Below are positions 28,061 through 36,632 of a stretch of 64,000 nucleotides of DNA, piece by piece (position 1 is the stretch's first letter; every line of letters starts with the position of its first letter). This DNA is from Pinirhizobacter sp036499745. GTDB lineage: Bacteria > Pseudomonadota > Gammaproteobacteria > Xanthomonadales > Rhodanobacteraceae. The stretch spans positions 62,001 to 126,000 of the forward strand of contig NZ_DASYDG010000030.1 in the NCBI RefSeq assembly GCF_036499745.1, read 5' to 3'. The translations under genes were made by a program, and so were the position numbers. The notes under the pieces were generated by a model, which was not told where the DNA came from, did no database searches, and saw only the letters and a program-made list of their open reading frames with translations.

Positions 28061-29068
28061 TCAGTGCCCGGCCAGCAACGAGGCCATCACGGCCTTCTGC
28101 ACGTGCAGGCGGTTCTCGGCCTCATCGATGGCAATGCAGGCGGGCGAATCCATCACTGCGTCCGTCGCCTTGACATTCCTGCGCAGCGGCAGGCAATGGC
28201 TGAACAGCCCGTCGTCGGTCAGCGCCATCTTTGCTTCGTCCACGATGAAATGCCTGTTGGCATCACGGATGGGTTTTTCTTCATCCCAACGGCCGAAGAA
28301 CGGGATCGCGCCCCAGCTCTTGGCGTACACGACGTGCGCGCCGGTATAGGCCTCTTCGATGTCGTGCGACACGCGCAGCGAACCACCGTTGGCCTGGGCG
28401 TTCTCGCGGCCGTAGGCCATGTAGCGTTCGTCCAGGATGTAATCGGGTGTGGGACACAGCAGGGTGACGTCCATGCCCATCTTGGTGGCGATCAGCAGCG
28501 CCGAGTTCGCCACCGCCGTATTGAGCGGCTTGGGGTGGTAGGTCCAGGTGAGTACGTATTTCTTTTTCGAAAGATCACCCAGGTGCTCGCGCATGGCCAT
28601 GGCGTGGGCCAGTTCCTGGCAAGGATGGGTGATGGTCTCCATGTTCACCACCGGCACCGTGGCATGCCTGGCGAACGCGGCGATCACCTTGTCTTTGCGG
28701 TCTTCGTTCCAGTCGATGAACTTCGGGAAGGCGCGCACGGCGATCATGTCCACGTAGCGCGAAAGCACGCGGGCAACCTCCGCGATGTGCTCTTCGGTAT
28801 CGCCATCCATCACCGTGCCCACCTCGAACTCAATCGGCCAGGCATCCTTGCCCGGCGCGAGCACGATGGCGTGCCCGCCCAGCTGGAAGGCGCCCAGCTC
28901 GAAGCTGGTGCGGGTGCGCATGGAAGGGTTGAAGAACATCAGGGCGATGGACTTTCCCGCCATCTGCCGGCCTTGCTTGCTGCGCTTGAAGGCAGCCGCC
29001 TGGTCGAGCAGCGCGTCGATCTCGGCGCGGCTGTAATCCTGCGTGGTGAGAAAATGGCGGACGGTCAT
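28061..29068 (-). CDS. argF': N-acetylornithine carbamoyltransferase
   Basis: A 335-residue transcarbamylase. The carbamoyl-phosphate motif is FFNPSMRTRTSFELG, where ordinary ornithine enzymes have STRTR. The extended segment PIEFEVGTVMDGDTEEHIAE and the HCLPLRRNVK region are as in the Xanthomonas acetylornithine enzyme. It makes N-acetylcitrulline from N-acetylornithine and carbamoyl phosphate. It is the first structural gene of the arginine cluster and lies behind a leader peptide and intrinsic terminator (29103-29273). GGAA precedes the ATG. Confidence 0.93.
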   Translation of the reverse strand: MTVRHFLTTQDYSRAEIDALLDQAAAFKRSKQGRQMAGKSIALMFFNPSMRTRTSFELGAFQLGGHAIVLAPGKDAWPIEFEVGTVMDGDTEEHIAEVARVLSRYVDMIAVRAFPKFIDWNEDRKDKVIAAFARHATVPVVNMETITHPCQELAHAMAMREHLGDLSKKKYVLTWTYHPKPLNTAVANSALLIATKMGMDVTLLCPTPDYILDERYMAYGRENAQANGGSLRVSHDIEEAYTGAHVVYAKSWGAIPFFGRWDEEKPIRDANRHFIVDEAKMALTDDGLFSHCLPLRRNVKATDAVMDSPACIAIDEAENRLHVQKAVMASLLAGH

Positions 29069-29102
29069 CTGAGGGTTCCAGGAAAGGTCAAAGCTCGGGA
29101 CG

Positions 29103-29177
29103 AAAACAAAAAAACCCGGCGCGGTGGCCGGGTTTACTCATCGATACGCTTGGAACGCGTGCGACAGCCTACCCGGC
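29103..29177 (-). promoter_or_regulatory. Candidate transcription attenuator upstream of argF'
   Basis: On the minus strand a 9-bp stem (AAACCCGGC / GCCGGGTTT, 29112-29135, six-base loop) is followed by a run of seven T and more T-rich sequence, a textbook intrinsic terminator ending about 35 bases before the argF' ATG. Upstream, at 29171-29177, the RNA contains GCCGGGT, which can pair with the ACCCGGC of the terminator 5' arm and so prevent its formation. The segment sits at the end of the leader peptide reading frame, where ribosome position could decide between the two structures. Confidence 0.6.
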
Positions 29178-29273
29178 GCCATGTCCGATCAGCGGTCGAC
29201 GAGCACGCGAAGTCATCCCGGCTGCCATGCGGGCGCTGGTAAGGACTTCGGCGGTATAGACGGCTGCGGACAT
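29169..29273 (-). CDS. Putative arginine leader peptide of the arg operon
   Basis: A 34-codon frame from ATG 29273 to TAG 29169. Codons 22-27 read Ser-Arg-Ala-Arg-Arg-Pro, with an additional Arg at codon 15; the clustered Arg codons are CGT, CGT and CGA, unusual choices in such a GC-rich sequence. The frame ends about 35 bases before the terminator stem. A weak GGAA lies about 6 bases before the ATG. By analogy with his, trp and other amino-acid leaders, stalling at these codons when charged Arg-tRNA is scarce would favour readthrough into argF'. The peptide itself need have no function. Confidence 0.5.
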   Translation of the reverse strand: MSAAVYTAEVLTSARMAAGMTSRARRPLIGHGAG

Positions 29274-29297
29274 GGAAATTCCGGAAGGTGAACGGTA

Positions 29298-29326
29298 ATC
29301 ATGACCGGGTTTGGTGCGATGCGCAA
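29298..29326 (-). promoter_or_regulatory. Possible promoter of the arg leader
   Basis: On the minus strand TTGCGC and CATGAT are spaced 17 bases apart, matching sigma-70 consensus at three and four of six positions. Transcription would begin roughly 20 bases before the leader ATG. It is a weak match, listed because it lies exactly between the terminator of the previous gene and the leader frame. Confidence 0.25.
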
Positions 29327-29356
29327 GAAGAAAGAAGCCGCCCGGGGGCGGCTTCT
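29322..29356 (-). terminator. Intrinsic terminator of the glycine-zipper gene
   Basis: A 10-bp stem (AGAAGCCGCC / GGCGGCTTCT, loop of four, 29333-29356) lies 11 bases after the stop of the gene at 29368 and is followed on the minus strand by TTCTTCTTG. It isolates the arg operon from upstream transcription and makes the second terminator at 29103 hard to explain as a simple gene end. Confidence 0.7.
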
Positions 29357-29367
29357 TCTACCAGGGG

Positions 29368-29925
29368 TCAATCGGCCGGGGAGACCGAGACGCGGACCCG
29401 GAGGCGCTCGCCCGGGTCGTAGGCCAGCCGCGAGTTGTAGACCTCGCCGCGATAACGGTATTCGACGTCGTAACCCATGATGCGGCGCTGCTCGGATACG
29501 GCGCGTACATCGCGGCAGGTGGTCTGGGTACTGGTGTAGCTGCCATCCGGACCGCGGCTGGCGGCGTTGCCGACGGCGCCGCCGGCCACCGCGCCGGCTA
29601 CCGTGGCAGCCTTGCGGCCGTCACCGTGGCCGATGGTGTTGCCCAGGACGCCACCGACCACGGCACCCAGGATGGTGCCCGCTGCGCTGCCGGTGCCACG
29701 GCTCTGGGTGGTGACTTGCTGGTCGTAGCATTCCTGGCGCGGGGTTTCGGTGCGTGCGATGCCGTAGACCGGATCCACGCGAAGCACGTCGGCCCAACCG
29801 AAATGCGCATTATCGACGTCGCCCGACGGCGGGGGTGGCGGTGGCGGACCGTAGCGGCCGTCCTGCGCGAAGACCCCCGTGGTCGCAAAGGCAAGCAACA
29901 GGGCGGGAAGGACGAAACGGGACAT
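29368..29925 (-). CDS. Glycine-zipper 2TM domain protein (outer-membrane 17-kDa antigen-like)
   Basis: A 185-residue exported protein with a signal peptide (MSRFVLPALLLAFATTGVFA). A proline run (PPPPPPP) is followed by a glycine-zipper segment, GTILGAVVGGVLGNTIGHGDG and a second GAVAGGAVGNA, typical of the 17-kDa surface antigen/glycine-zipper family. The C-terminal part (about 135-185) is a small conserved beta region containing YDVEYRYRGEVY. It is probably anchored in or near the outer membrane; function unknown. CGGAGA precedes the ATG at 29925. It is divergent from cysS. Confidence 0.85.
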   Translation of the reverse strand: MSRFVLPALLLAFATTGVFAQDGRYGPPPPPPPSGDVDNAHFGWADVLRVDPVYGIARTETPRQECYDQQVTTQSRGTGSAAGTILGAVVGGVLGNTIGHGDGRKAATVAGAVAGGAVGNAASRGPDGSYTSTQTTCRDVRAVSEQRRIMGYDVEYRYRGEVYNSRLAYDPGERLRVRVSVSPAD

Positions 29926-30070
29926 GCTAGCGGTCTCCGAAAAAAGGCGCAGGGCCTGCGCATGGCGGTATTTTCGTTGGTTCACGCTGAATCGACGCTT
30001 AGAATATGACCAGCCGACCGGCGCCTTGCTACCATGTCCGGCTGGCTTTGAAACCCGCCCGGAAGCGTCC

Positions 30071-31440
<1,370 letters not shown>

Positions 31441-31444
<4 letters not shown>

Positions 31445-31887
31445 ACGTCCCACGGGAAAACGCCCCGCACGAACCCACGGCAGCTGAAGCCCAGGCCGCC
31501 ATCGTCGAGGAGTTCGCCTTCTTCAGCGACTGGAGTGAGCGGTACCAGTACCTGATCGACCTCGGCCGCCAGTTGCCACGCTTCCCCGAAGAGCTCAAGA
31601 CAGAGCAATTCCGGGTGCACGGATGCCAGTCGATGGTGTGGCTGGTGCCCTCGGGCGATGCCGCGCGCATGACCTTCCAGGCCACCAGCGACTCAGCCAT
31701 CGTGTCCGGCCTGATCGCCCTGATCCTGCGCGTGTACTCTGGGCGTTCGGCGGCGGAGATCGTGTCCACGGAACCGGATTACATCCAGCAGATCGGCCTG
31801 GCCAAGCATTTGTCGCCGACCCGGAGCAATGGCCTTGCCGCCATGCTGGCGCGGCTGAAGGCCTACGCCGCCGCCACGGCAGCCTGA
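31441..31887 (+). CDS. sufE: SufE family cysteine desulfuration protein
   Basis: A 148-residue sulfur acceptor. RVHGCQSMVWL carries the active cysteine (Cys62) that takes persulfide from a SufS-type desulfurase and passes it to Fe-S scaffold proteins. LGRQLPRFPEELKTE and the helical C-terminus fit the family. Its ATG overlaps the cysS stop (ATGA). No sufS or scaffold gene is nearby; an A-type carrier gene is found separately at 54579. Transcription ends at the terminator immediately downstream. Confidence 0.94.
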
Positions 31888-31917
31888 AAAAAAACCCCGC
31901 TTCGAAGCGGGGTTTTT
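31887..31917. terminator. Bidirectional intrinsic terminator between sufE and dksA
   Basis: The stem AACCCCGCTT / AAGCGGGGTT (31893-31914, two-base loop) has A-runs on the left and T-runs on the right, so it can terminate both sufE (plus) and dksA (minus). It starts within bases of the sufE stop and ends 11 bases before the dksA stop. Confidence 0.88.
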
Positions 31918-31927
31918 CGTTGATGGG

Positions 31928-33043
31928 TCAGTCGCCCATCTGCTTTTGCAGGTGCTCGCGCCGTTCCTGCGCGTCAAGCGATAGCGTGGCAATCGGGCGG
32001 GCGTCCAGGCGCTCGATGCCGATTTCCTCGTCTGTCTCTTCGCAATAACCGTAGCGGCCGTCCTCGATGCGACGCAGTGCACCGTCGATCTTGGAGATGA
32101 GCTTGCGGTAGCGATCGCGGGTACGAAGTTCCAGCGAGTTTTCCGTTTCGCGGGTGGCCCGTTCGGCTTCGTCGCCGACATCGCGGACTTCTTCGCGGAG
32201 GTTATCCATCGTCTGGCGCGATTCTTCCACCAACTGGTCGCGCCAATCGCGCAGCTTGTTGCGGAAGTAGGCCAGGTGACGGGGATTCATGTATTCCTCG
32301 TCGCCCTTCGGGCGGTAGCCCTTGGGGAGGTCCACAGTGGTCGTGGCGGGCAAAGCGTAGCGCCCGTCTTCACGGGTGACGCCGTTGTCGTTCGAAGCAG
32401 AAGCAAGACTATTCATTCGTGATTGCGCAGACTTTTCGTTCTTGTGTGAGGAACTGCCCACCGCCGACGCCTTGCGAGGCGCGACCGACGTGGCCGTGGC
32501 GGATTTGCCGGCCGCGGCCTGGGGCACGTGGCGGCTCGGTGCAGCAGGTGCGGGAGCGGCGGTCTTCGCGACCGGCGCCTTGGCAACCTTGGGCGATGGT
32601 ACCGCAGGCTTGATGACTTGTGCCTTCTTGCTCGCCACGATGGGCGTTTTTCCTACAGGTTTTTTCGCTGGCACGGTTTTGGCGGGTGCCTTCGACGGTG
32701 TCTTGGCAGTCGCCTTCTTCACCGGCGCGGTCTTGACGGGCGCGGCTTTCTTCGCCACGGGTGCTGCCTTCTTCACGGGCGTTGCCTTCTTGGTGGCGGG
32801 CGCGGCTTTTTTCACCGGTGCCTTTGCGACGGTTTTCTTCGCCGGCGCGGGCTTGGCCACCGGTTTCTTGGCCGGCGTCTTCACGGTCTTCACCGCCTTG
32901 GACGCCTTGGTGGCCTTGACGGCTTTCGCTGCCTTGGCGGCCTGGGCTACCGGCTTGGCCGGCTTCCTGGCCTCACTGGCACCACCTGCCGCTTTCTTGG
33001 CCGGAGTCTTGGATACTGCAGAACTACGTGTGTTCTTCACCAT
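31928..33043 (-). CDS. dksA: RNA polymerase-binding protein DksA with histone H1-like N-terminal extension
   Basis: A 371-residue protein; E. coli DksA has about 151. Residues 10-200 are low-complexity Lys/Ala/Pro/Thr repeats (e.g. KKAAPVAKKAAPVKTAPVKK), resembling histone H1-like tails. Residues about 225-371 align with DksA: coiled coil, tip residues D291, E294 and A296 (E. coli D71, D74, A76), then NSLELRTRDRYRKL and IGIERLDARPIATLS. Only one cysteine of the C4 zinc motif remains (YGYCEET, Cys334). It should modulate rRNA and amino-acid promoters with ppGpp; the tail may bind nucleic acid. ATG 33043 is preceded by GAAGGA. Confidence 0.9.
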   Translation of the reverse strand: MVKNTRSSAVSKTPAKKAAGGASEARKPAKPVAQAAKAAKAVKATKASKAVKTVKTPAKKPVAKPAPAKKTVAKAPVKKAAPATKKATPVKKAAPVAKKAAPVKTAPVKKATAKTPSKAPAKTVPAKKPVGKTPIVASKKAQVIKPAVPSPKVAKAPVAKTAAPAPAAPSRHVPQAAAGKSATATSVAPRKASAVGSSSHKNEKSAQSRMNSLASASNDNGVTREDGRYALPATTTVDLPKGYRPKGDEEYMNPRHLAYFRNKLRDWRDQLVEESRQTMDNLREEVRDVGDEAERATRETENSLELRTRDRYRKLISKIDGALRRIEDGRYGYCEETDEEIGIERLDARPIATLSLDAQERREHLQKQMGD

Positions 33044-33204
33044 GTCCTTCACCCAGTGTTCGCCCCCCCGGCGGCGGGCTGTTATAGCCGAATATGACTT
33101 ACCCCGGCAACCGCCTTCTGAAATACTAGCCCCTTCCACTGTCGTCGGGGCGCCATACACTCCACGACAGCCGCCTCCCAATCACGAGTACCCCGAACCG
33201 CCCC

Positions 33205-33462
33205 GTGTCCCGATTCCTGCAATGGCTGTTGCGTCAGTACAAGCGCTGGATTAGCCCGCTACTGGGCCAGCGCTGCCGTTTCCATCCCAGCTGTTCGGAT
33301 TACGCCCGGGTGGCGATCGCGCGTTTCGGGGCGTCACGTGGCAGTGTGCTGGCCGCATGGCGGCTGCTTCGCTGCCAGCCCCTGTGTACCGGGGGTCACG
33401 ACCCCGTCCCCGACCATTTCACCTTCGCGCGCTGTCGCGCGCATGGAGAGCAGATTCCATGA
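33205..33462 (+). CDS. yidD: Membrane protein insertion efficiency factor YidD
   Basis: An 85-residue protein with the YidD signature: LLRQYKRWISPLLGQRCRFHPSCSDYA (quoted core CRFHPSCSDYA), GSVLAAWRLLRCQPLCTGGHDPVP. It is associated with YidC-dependent insertion of inner-membrane proteins. Unusually it is not between rnpA and yidC here but overlaps pyrC by four bases (ATGA). The start is GTG 33205, with no strong ribosome site visible. Confidence 0.92.
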   Translation: MSRFLQWLLRQYKRWISPLLGQRCRFHPSCSDYARVAIARFGASRGSVLAAWRLLRCQPLCTGGHDPVPDHFTFARCRAHGEQIP

Positions 33463-34796
33463 CCAATGCGTGGCTGATCCGTAACGCTGAATTGATCAAC
33501 GAGAACAAGCGGCTGCACGCCGACGTACGCGTCCGCGACGGCCGCATCGCCGCCATTGCCCGGGAACTGACCCCCGAGGACGGCGAACAGGTGATTGACG
33601 CCACGGGCCTGTGGTTGCTGCCCGGCATGATCGACGACCAGGTGCACTTCCGTGAACCGGGCCTTACCCACAAAGCTGACATAGGCCACGAATCGCGTGC
33701 CTGCGCCGCCGGCGGCATCACCAGCTTCATGGAAATGCCCAACACCAGGCCGCCGGCGCTCGACCGCGACACGCTGGAAGCGAAGTACACCCGTGCGGCC
33801 GAAACCTCCGCGGTGAACTACGCCTTTTACATGGGTGCCAGCAACGACAACCTCGAAGCGATCCGCGCGCTCGATCCGACCACCTCCCCGGGTGTGAAGG
33901 TGTTCATGGGAGCCTCTACCGGCAACATGCTGGTGGACGACCCCGAGGTACTGGACGGGATCTTCCGCGATTGCCCGACGGTGATCATCACGCACTGTGA
34001 AGACACCCCGATGATCGACGCAAACCTGGCCCGGGCACACGAAAAGTACGGCGAGGACATTCCCGCGCGTGAACACCCGCTGATCCGCTCGCGCGAGGCC
34101 TGCATCAAAAGCACCCGGCTTGCCATCGAACTTGCCCGCAAGCACGACACCCGCCTGCATGTGCTGCACATTTCCACCGCCGAGGAACTGGCCCTGTTCG
34201 AGCCTGGCCCGGTGGCCAGCAAGCGGATCACCGCCGAGACCTGCGTGCACTACCTGCATTTCGATGCCGATGATTACGAAGAAAAAGGCTTCCTGATCAA
34301 ATGCAACCCGGCGATCAAGATGGCGTCGGACCGCGAAGCGATCACCCGCGCGGTGGCTGAAGGCCGCATCGACGTGCTGGCCACCGACCACGCGCCGCAC
34401 CTTTTGGAAGAAAAGGCCGGAAAATACGACAAGGCACCTTCGGGCCTGCCACTGGTGCAGTACGCCCTGCAGGCTGCGATCGAGCGCGTGATCGAGGGCA
34501 AGCTCACCCTTGAGCGCGTGGTCGAAGCCGTGTGCCATGCCCCGGCGATCCTGTTCGACGTGGTCGACCGCGGCTTCCTGCGCGAAGGCTACGCCGCGGA
34601 CCTGGTGCTGGTGGATCCGAACACGCCGCACACCGTCACGCGCGATGAAGTGCTGTCCAAGTGCGGCTGGTCGCCGTTCGAGGGCACCACCTTCACCGCC
34701 AGCATCGCCGCTACCTTCGTCAACGGCCAGCGCGTGTGGGACGGTGAGAAGGTGGACGACTCCGTACGCGGCCAGCGGCTGGCGTTCGCGCGTTGA
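33459..34796 (+). CDS. pyrC: Dihydroorotase
   Basis: A 445-residue amidohydrolase of the class I type. It closes carbamoyl aspartate to dihydroorotate in pyrimidine synthesis. Metal-site segments are DDQVHFREPGLTHK, VIITHCEDTPMI, VLHISTAEE and LATDHAPHLLEEK. The usual HxH of the first motif reads QVH, as in Xanthomonas and Bacteroidetes homologues I recall, so the metal site is slightly rearranged. GGAGAG precedes the ATG, which overlaps yidD; its stop overlaps the next gene. Confidence 0.93.
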   Translation: MTNAWLIRNAELINENKRLHADVRVRDGRIAAIARELTPEDGEQVIDATGLWLLPGMIDDQVHFREPGLTHKADIGHESRACAAGGITSFMEMPNTRPPALDRDTLEAKYTRAAETSAVNYAFYMGASNDNLEAIRALDPTTSPGVKVFMGASTGNMLVDDPEVLDGIFRDCPTVIITHCEDTPMIDANLARAHEKYGEDIPAREHPLIRSREACIKSTRLAIELARKHDTRLHVLHISTAEELALFEPGPVASKRITAETCVHYLHFDADDYEEKGFLIKCNPAIKMASDREAITRAVAEGRIDVLATDHAPHLLEEKAGKYDKAPSGLPLVQYALQAAIERVIEGKLTLERVVEAVCHAPAILFDVVDRGFLREGYAADLVLVDPNTPHTVTRDEVLSKCGWSPFEGTTFTASIAATFVNGQRVWDGEKVDDSVRGQRLAFAR

Positions 34797-35599
34797 GGTA
34801 CTGGTTTGCGGCTCCCGCCGCGCTCCTGGCAGTCTTCGCCGCCAGCGCGGCGCCGATCCCTGCCCGGCTTTCCCAGGGCGGCATCGTGGTGGCCCATGTG
34901 CCTCCAGGCTCTCGCGTTACCGTGGCGGGCAAGGACGTGCGCGTGGGCGGCGACGGCACGGTGGTGTTCGGTGCAGGTCGCGACGAACAGGGGCCGCTGA
35001 ATGTCGACGTGACCGGCCCCCGAGGCACCGTGCGCCACATAGCGATTGCGATCGAAGCACGTGACTGGCCGATCGAGCGCGTTACGGGTTTGCCGCCGCA
35101 AACGGTAAATCCCGATCCGGCGCTGGCCGCACGCATCGCCCGTGAGCAGGCTGAAGTCGCCGCCGTACGCAGCCGCGACGACAACCGCGAAGACTTCGCC
35201 CATGGCTTCATATGGCCGGTCACCGGCCGCATCAGCGGCCGCTTCGGCAACCAGCGTATCTACAACGGCGATCCGAAGGCTCCCCATTCGGGCATGGATA
35301 TCGCCGTTCCCACCGGCACGCCGATCAAGGCACCGGCGGCGGGTATCGTGACCTTCGCAAAGCCCAGCCTTTATCTCACCGGCGGTACCGTGGTGATCGA
35401 CCACGGCTTCGGGCTGTCATCGAACTTCCTGCACATGTCGCGTATCGACGTGAAACCCGGCCAACACCTTGTCCAGGGCCAGGTGATCGGCGCGGCCGGC
35501 ATGACCGGACGCGCCACCGGGCCGCACGTGCACTGGGGCTTCAACTGGTTTGGCGTGAGGCTCGATCCCCTGCTGCTGCCGGGGATCGACAAGCCTTAA
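34793..35599 (+). CDS. M23 (LytM) family metallopeptidase
   Basis: A 268-residue exported protein. A signal-like N-terminus (WFAAPAALLAVFAASAAPI) and a middle region precede a C-terminal LytM domain: GRISGRFGNQRIYNG, HSGMDIAVPTGTPIKAP (zinc His and Asp) and GPHVHWGFNWFG (HxH). All zinc ligands are present, so it should be an active peptidoglycan endopeptidase. The only sensible start is a TTG at 34793 whose TTGA overlaps the pyrC stop. The 3' end overlaps the convergent folE2 by four bases. Confidence 0.9.
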   Translation: MRYWFAAPAALLAVFAASAAPIPARLSQGGIVVAHVPPGSRVTVAGKDVRVGGDGTVVFGAGRDEQGPLNVDVTGPRGTVRHIAIAIEARDWPIERVTGLPPQTVNPDPALAARIAREQAEVAAVRSRDDNREDFAHGFIWPVTGRISGRFGNQRIYNGDPKAPHSGMDIAVPTGTPIKAPAAGIVTFAKPSLYLTGGTVVIDHGFGLSSNFLHMSRIDVKPGQHLVQGQVIGAAGMTGRATGPHVHWGFNWFGVRLDPLLLPGIDKP

Positions 35600-36522
35600 G
35601 TCAGGCCCTTGCCCGCATAGGCCACGGCATCGTGAGGATGCAGGCTTTCGTGATGCGCGATGCGTACGTGGAAATCGGCGATGCCAGGCATGGCATCGAG
35701 GGTTTGCTGCACGCGGCGGGCGGCATCTTCGCAGAACATCAGGTTGGCACCGTTGGCCAGTGCGAAGGCCTGTTCGTCCTCGCGCTTGACCGCCGTCTGC
35801 ACCGCGGTGCCGAGCGACGCTTCCACCGCGTCGATGATCGCCAGCAGCTTCGGCGGGTTCATCGCCGCCGGGCGGATACACAGCTTGGCCGTGCTGCGCT
35901 GGGCATGCGGCGTGGCCACGATGCCTTTCTCCGTGCCCAGCCAGCGCAGGATCACCTCGTGTTCAAGCGCTTGGCCGGGTTTGAAATCCTCAGCGAAGCG
36001 TTGCTGGATCATCTGCCGCGATAGCGCAGCGGAGGCAGGGCACGTAGAGGAGTACACGACATCCGTACCGATTTCCATGCTGAACTTGCCATCGGCAAGT
36101 ACCGCTTCCAGCCGCACGGGATACGCGCGCCAACCGCTGTTGTCGCTGCGCAGGGCGCGACGGCGGATGAGTTGATCAAAGTGGATCACCACGCGCGCGG
36201 CATCGGACAGCCCCTCGTGGGAGGCCAGGAACGATTCGAGAAGCCTGCGCAGCATCGCCTCATCCACCGGGCCGGCGCTCAGCGCTTCGTCCACCAGCAG
36301 ATACAGGCGGGACATGTGGATGCCGCGGGCGTCTTCCCTGGCCAGGTTGACGAAGGCCCCGACGCGGGCACTGGTCTGACGCACCTGGCCGTCTCCGGCG
36401 TCGAACTGCACCGGCATTTCCATACCATCCATGCCTACCCAGTCCAGGACACCGGAGCCTGAGGCGTGCGGCAGCGAGGCCACGTCCGGCAGCGATGAGG
36501 AGGGGCGGTCTTCATTGAACAT
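35596..36522 (-). CDS. folE2: GTP cyclohydrolase FolE2
   Basis: A 308-residue type IB GTP cyclohydrolase. GIHMSRLYLLVDE, STCPASAALSRQMI (active-site cysteine region) and CEDAARRVQQTLD identify the family. It converts GTP to dihydroneopterin triphosphate for folate. Many bacteria use FolE2 as the zinc-independent version induced by Zur, but I see no convincing Zur box in the 110 bp upstream. It is convergent with the M23 gene, sharing four bases. Confidence 0.94.
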   Translation of the reverse strand: MFNEDRPSSSLPDVASLPHASGSGVLDWVGMDGMEMPVQFDAGDGQVRQTSARVGAFVNLAREDARGIHMSRLYLLVDEALSAGPVDEAMLRRLLESFLASHEGLSDAARVVIHFDQLIRRRALRSDNSGWRAYPVRLEAVLADGKFSMEIGTDVVYSSTCPASAALSRQMIQQRFAEDFKPGQALEHEVILRWLGTEKGIVATPHAQRSTAKLCIRPAAMNPPKLLAIIDAVEASLGTAVQTAVKREDEQAFALANGANLMFCEDAARRVQQTLDAMPGIADFHVRIAHHESLHPHDAVAYAGKGLT

Positions 36523-36632
36523 GGCAAACAGTTCCTGGCGCGGGGAGGCGGGCAGCTAGTCGATCACAATGGGGCTGGGGCGGGGTCATGGCAATGGTGA
36601 GTGCCGGCGAACGCTGCGTTCGGCCCATGTTC

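Noticed and set aside
27857..29242. A 461-codon plus-strand frame opposite argF' and paiB
   Set aside because: Antisense shadow; no motif, and it runs through the leader and terminator region.
32440..33040. Repetitive sequence in the dksA 5' half
   Set aside because: It looked like a DNA repeat array, but it is explained by Lys/Ala/Pro codon repetition within the reading frame.
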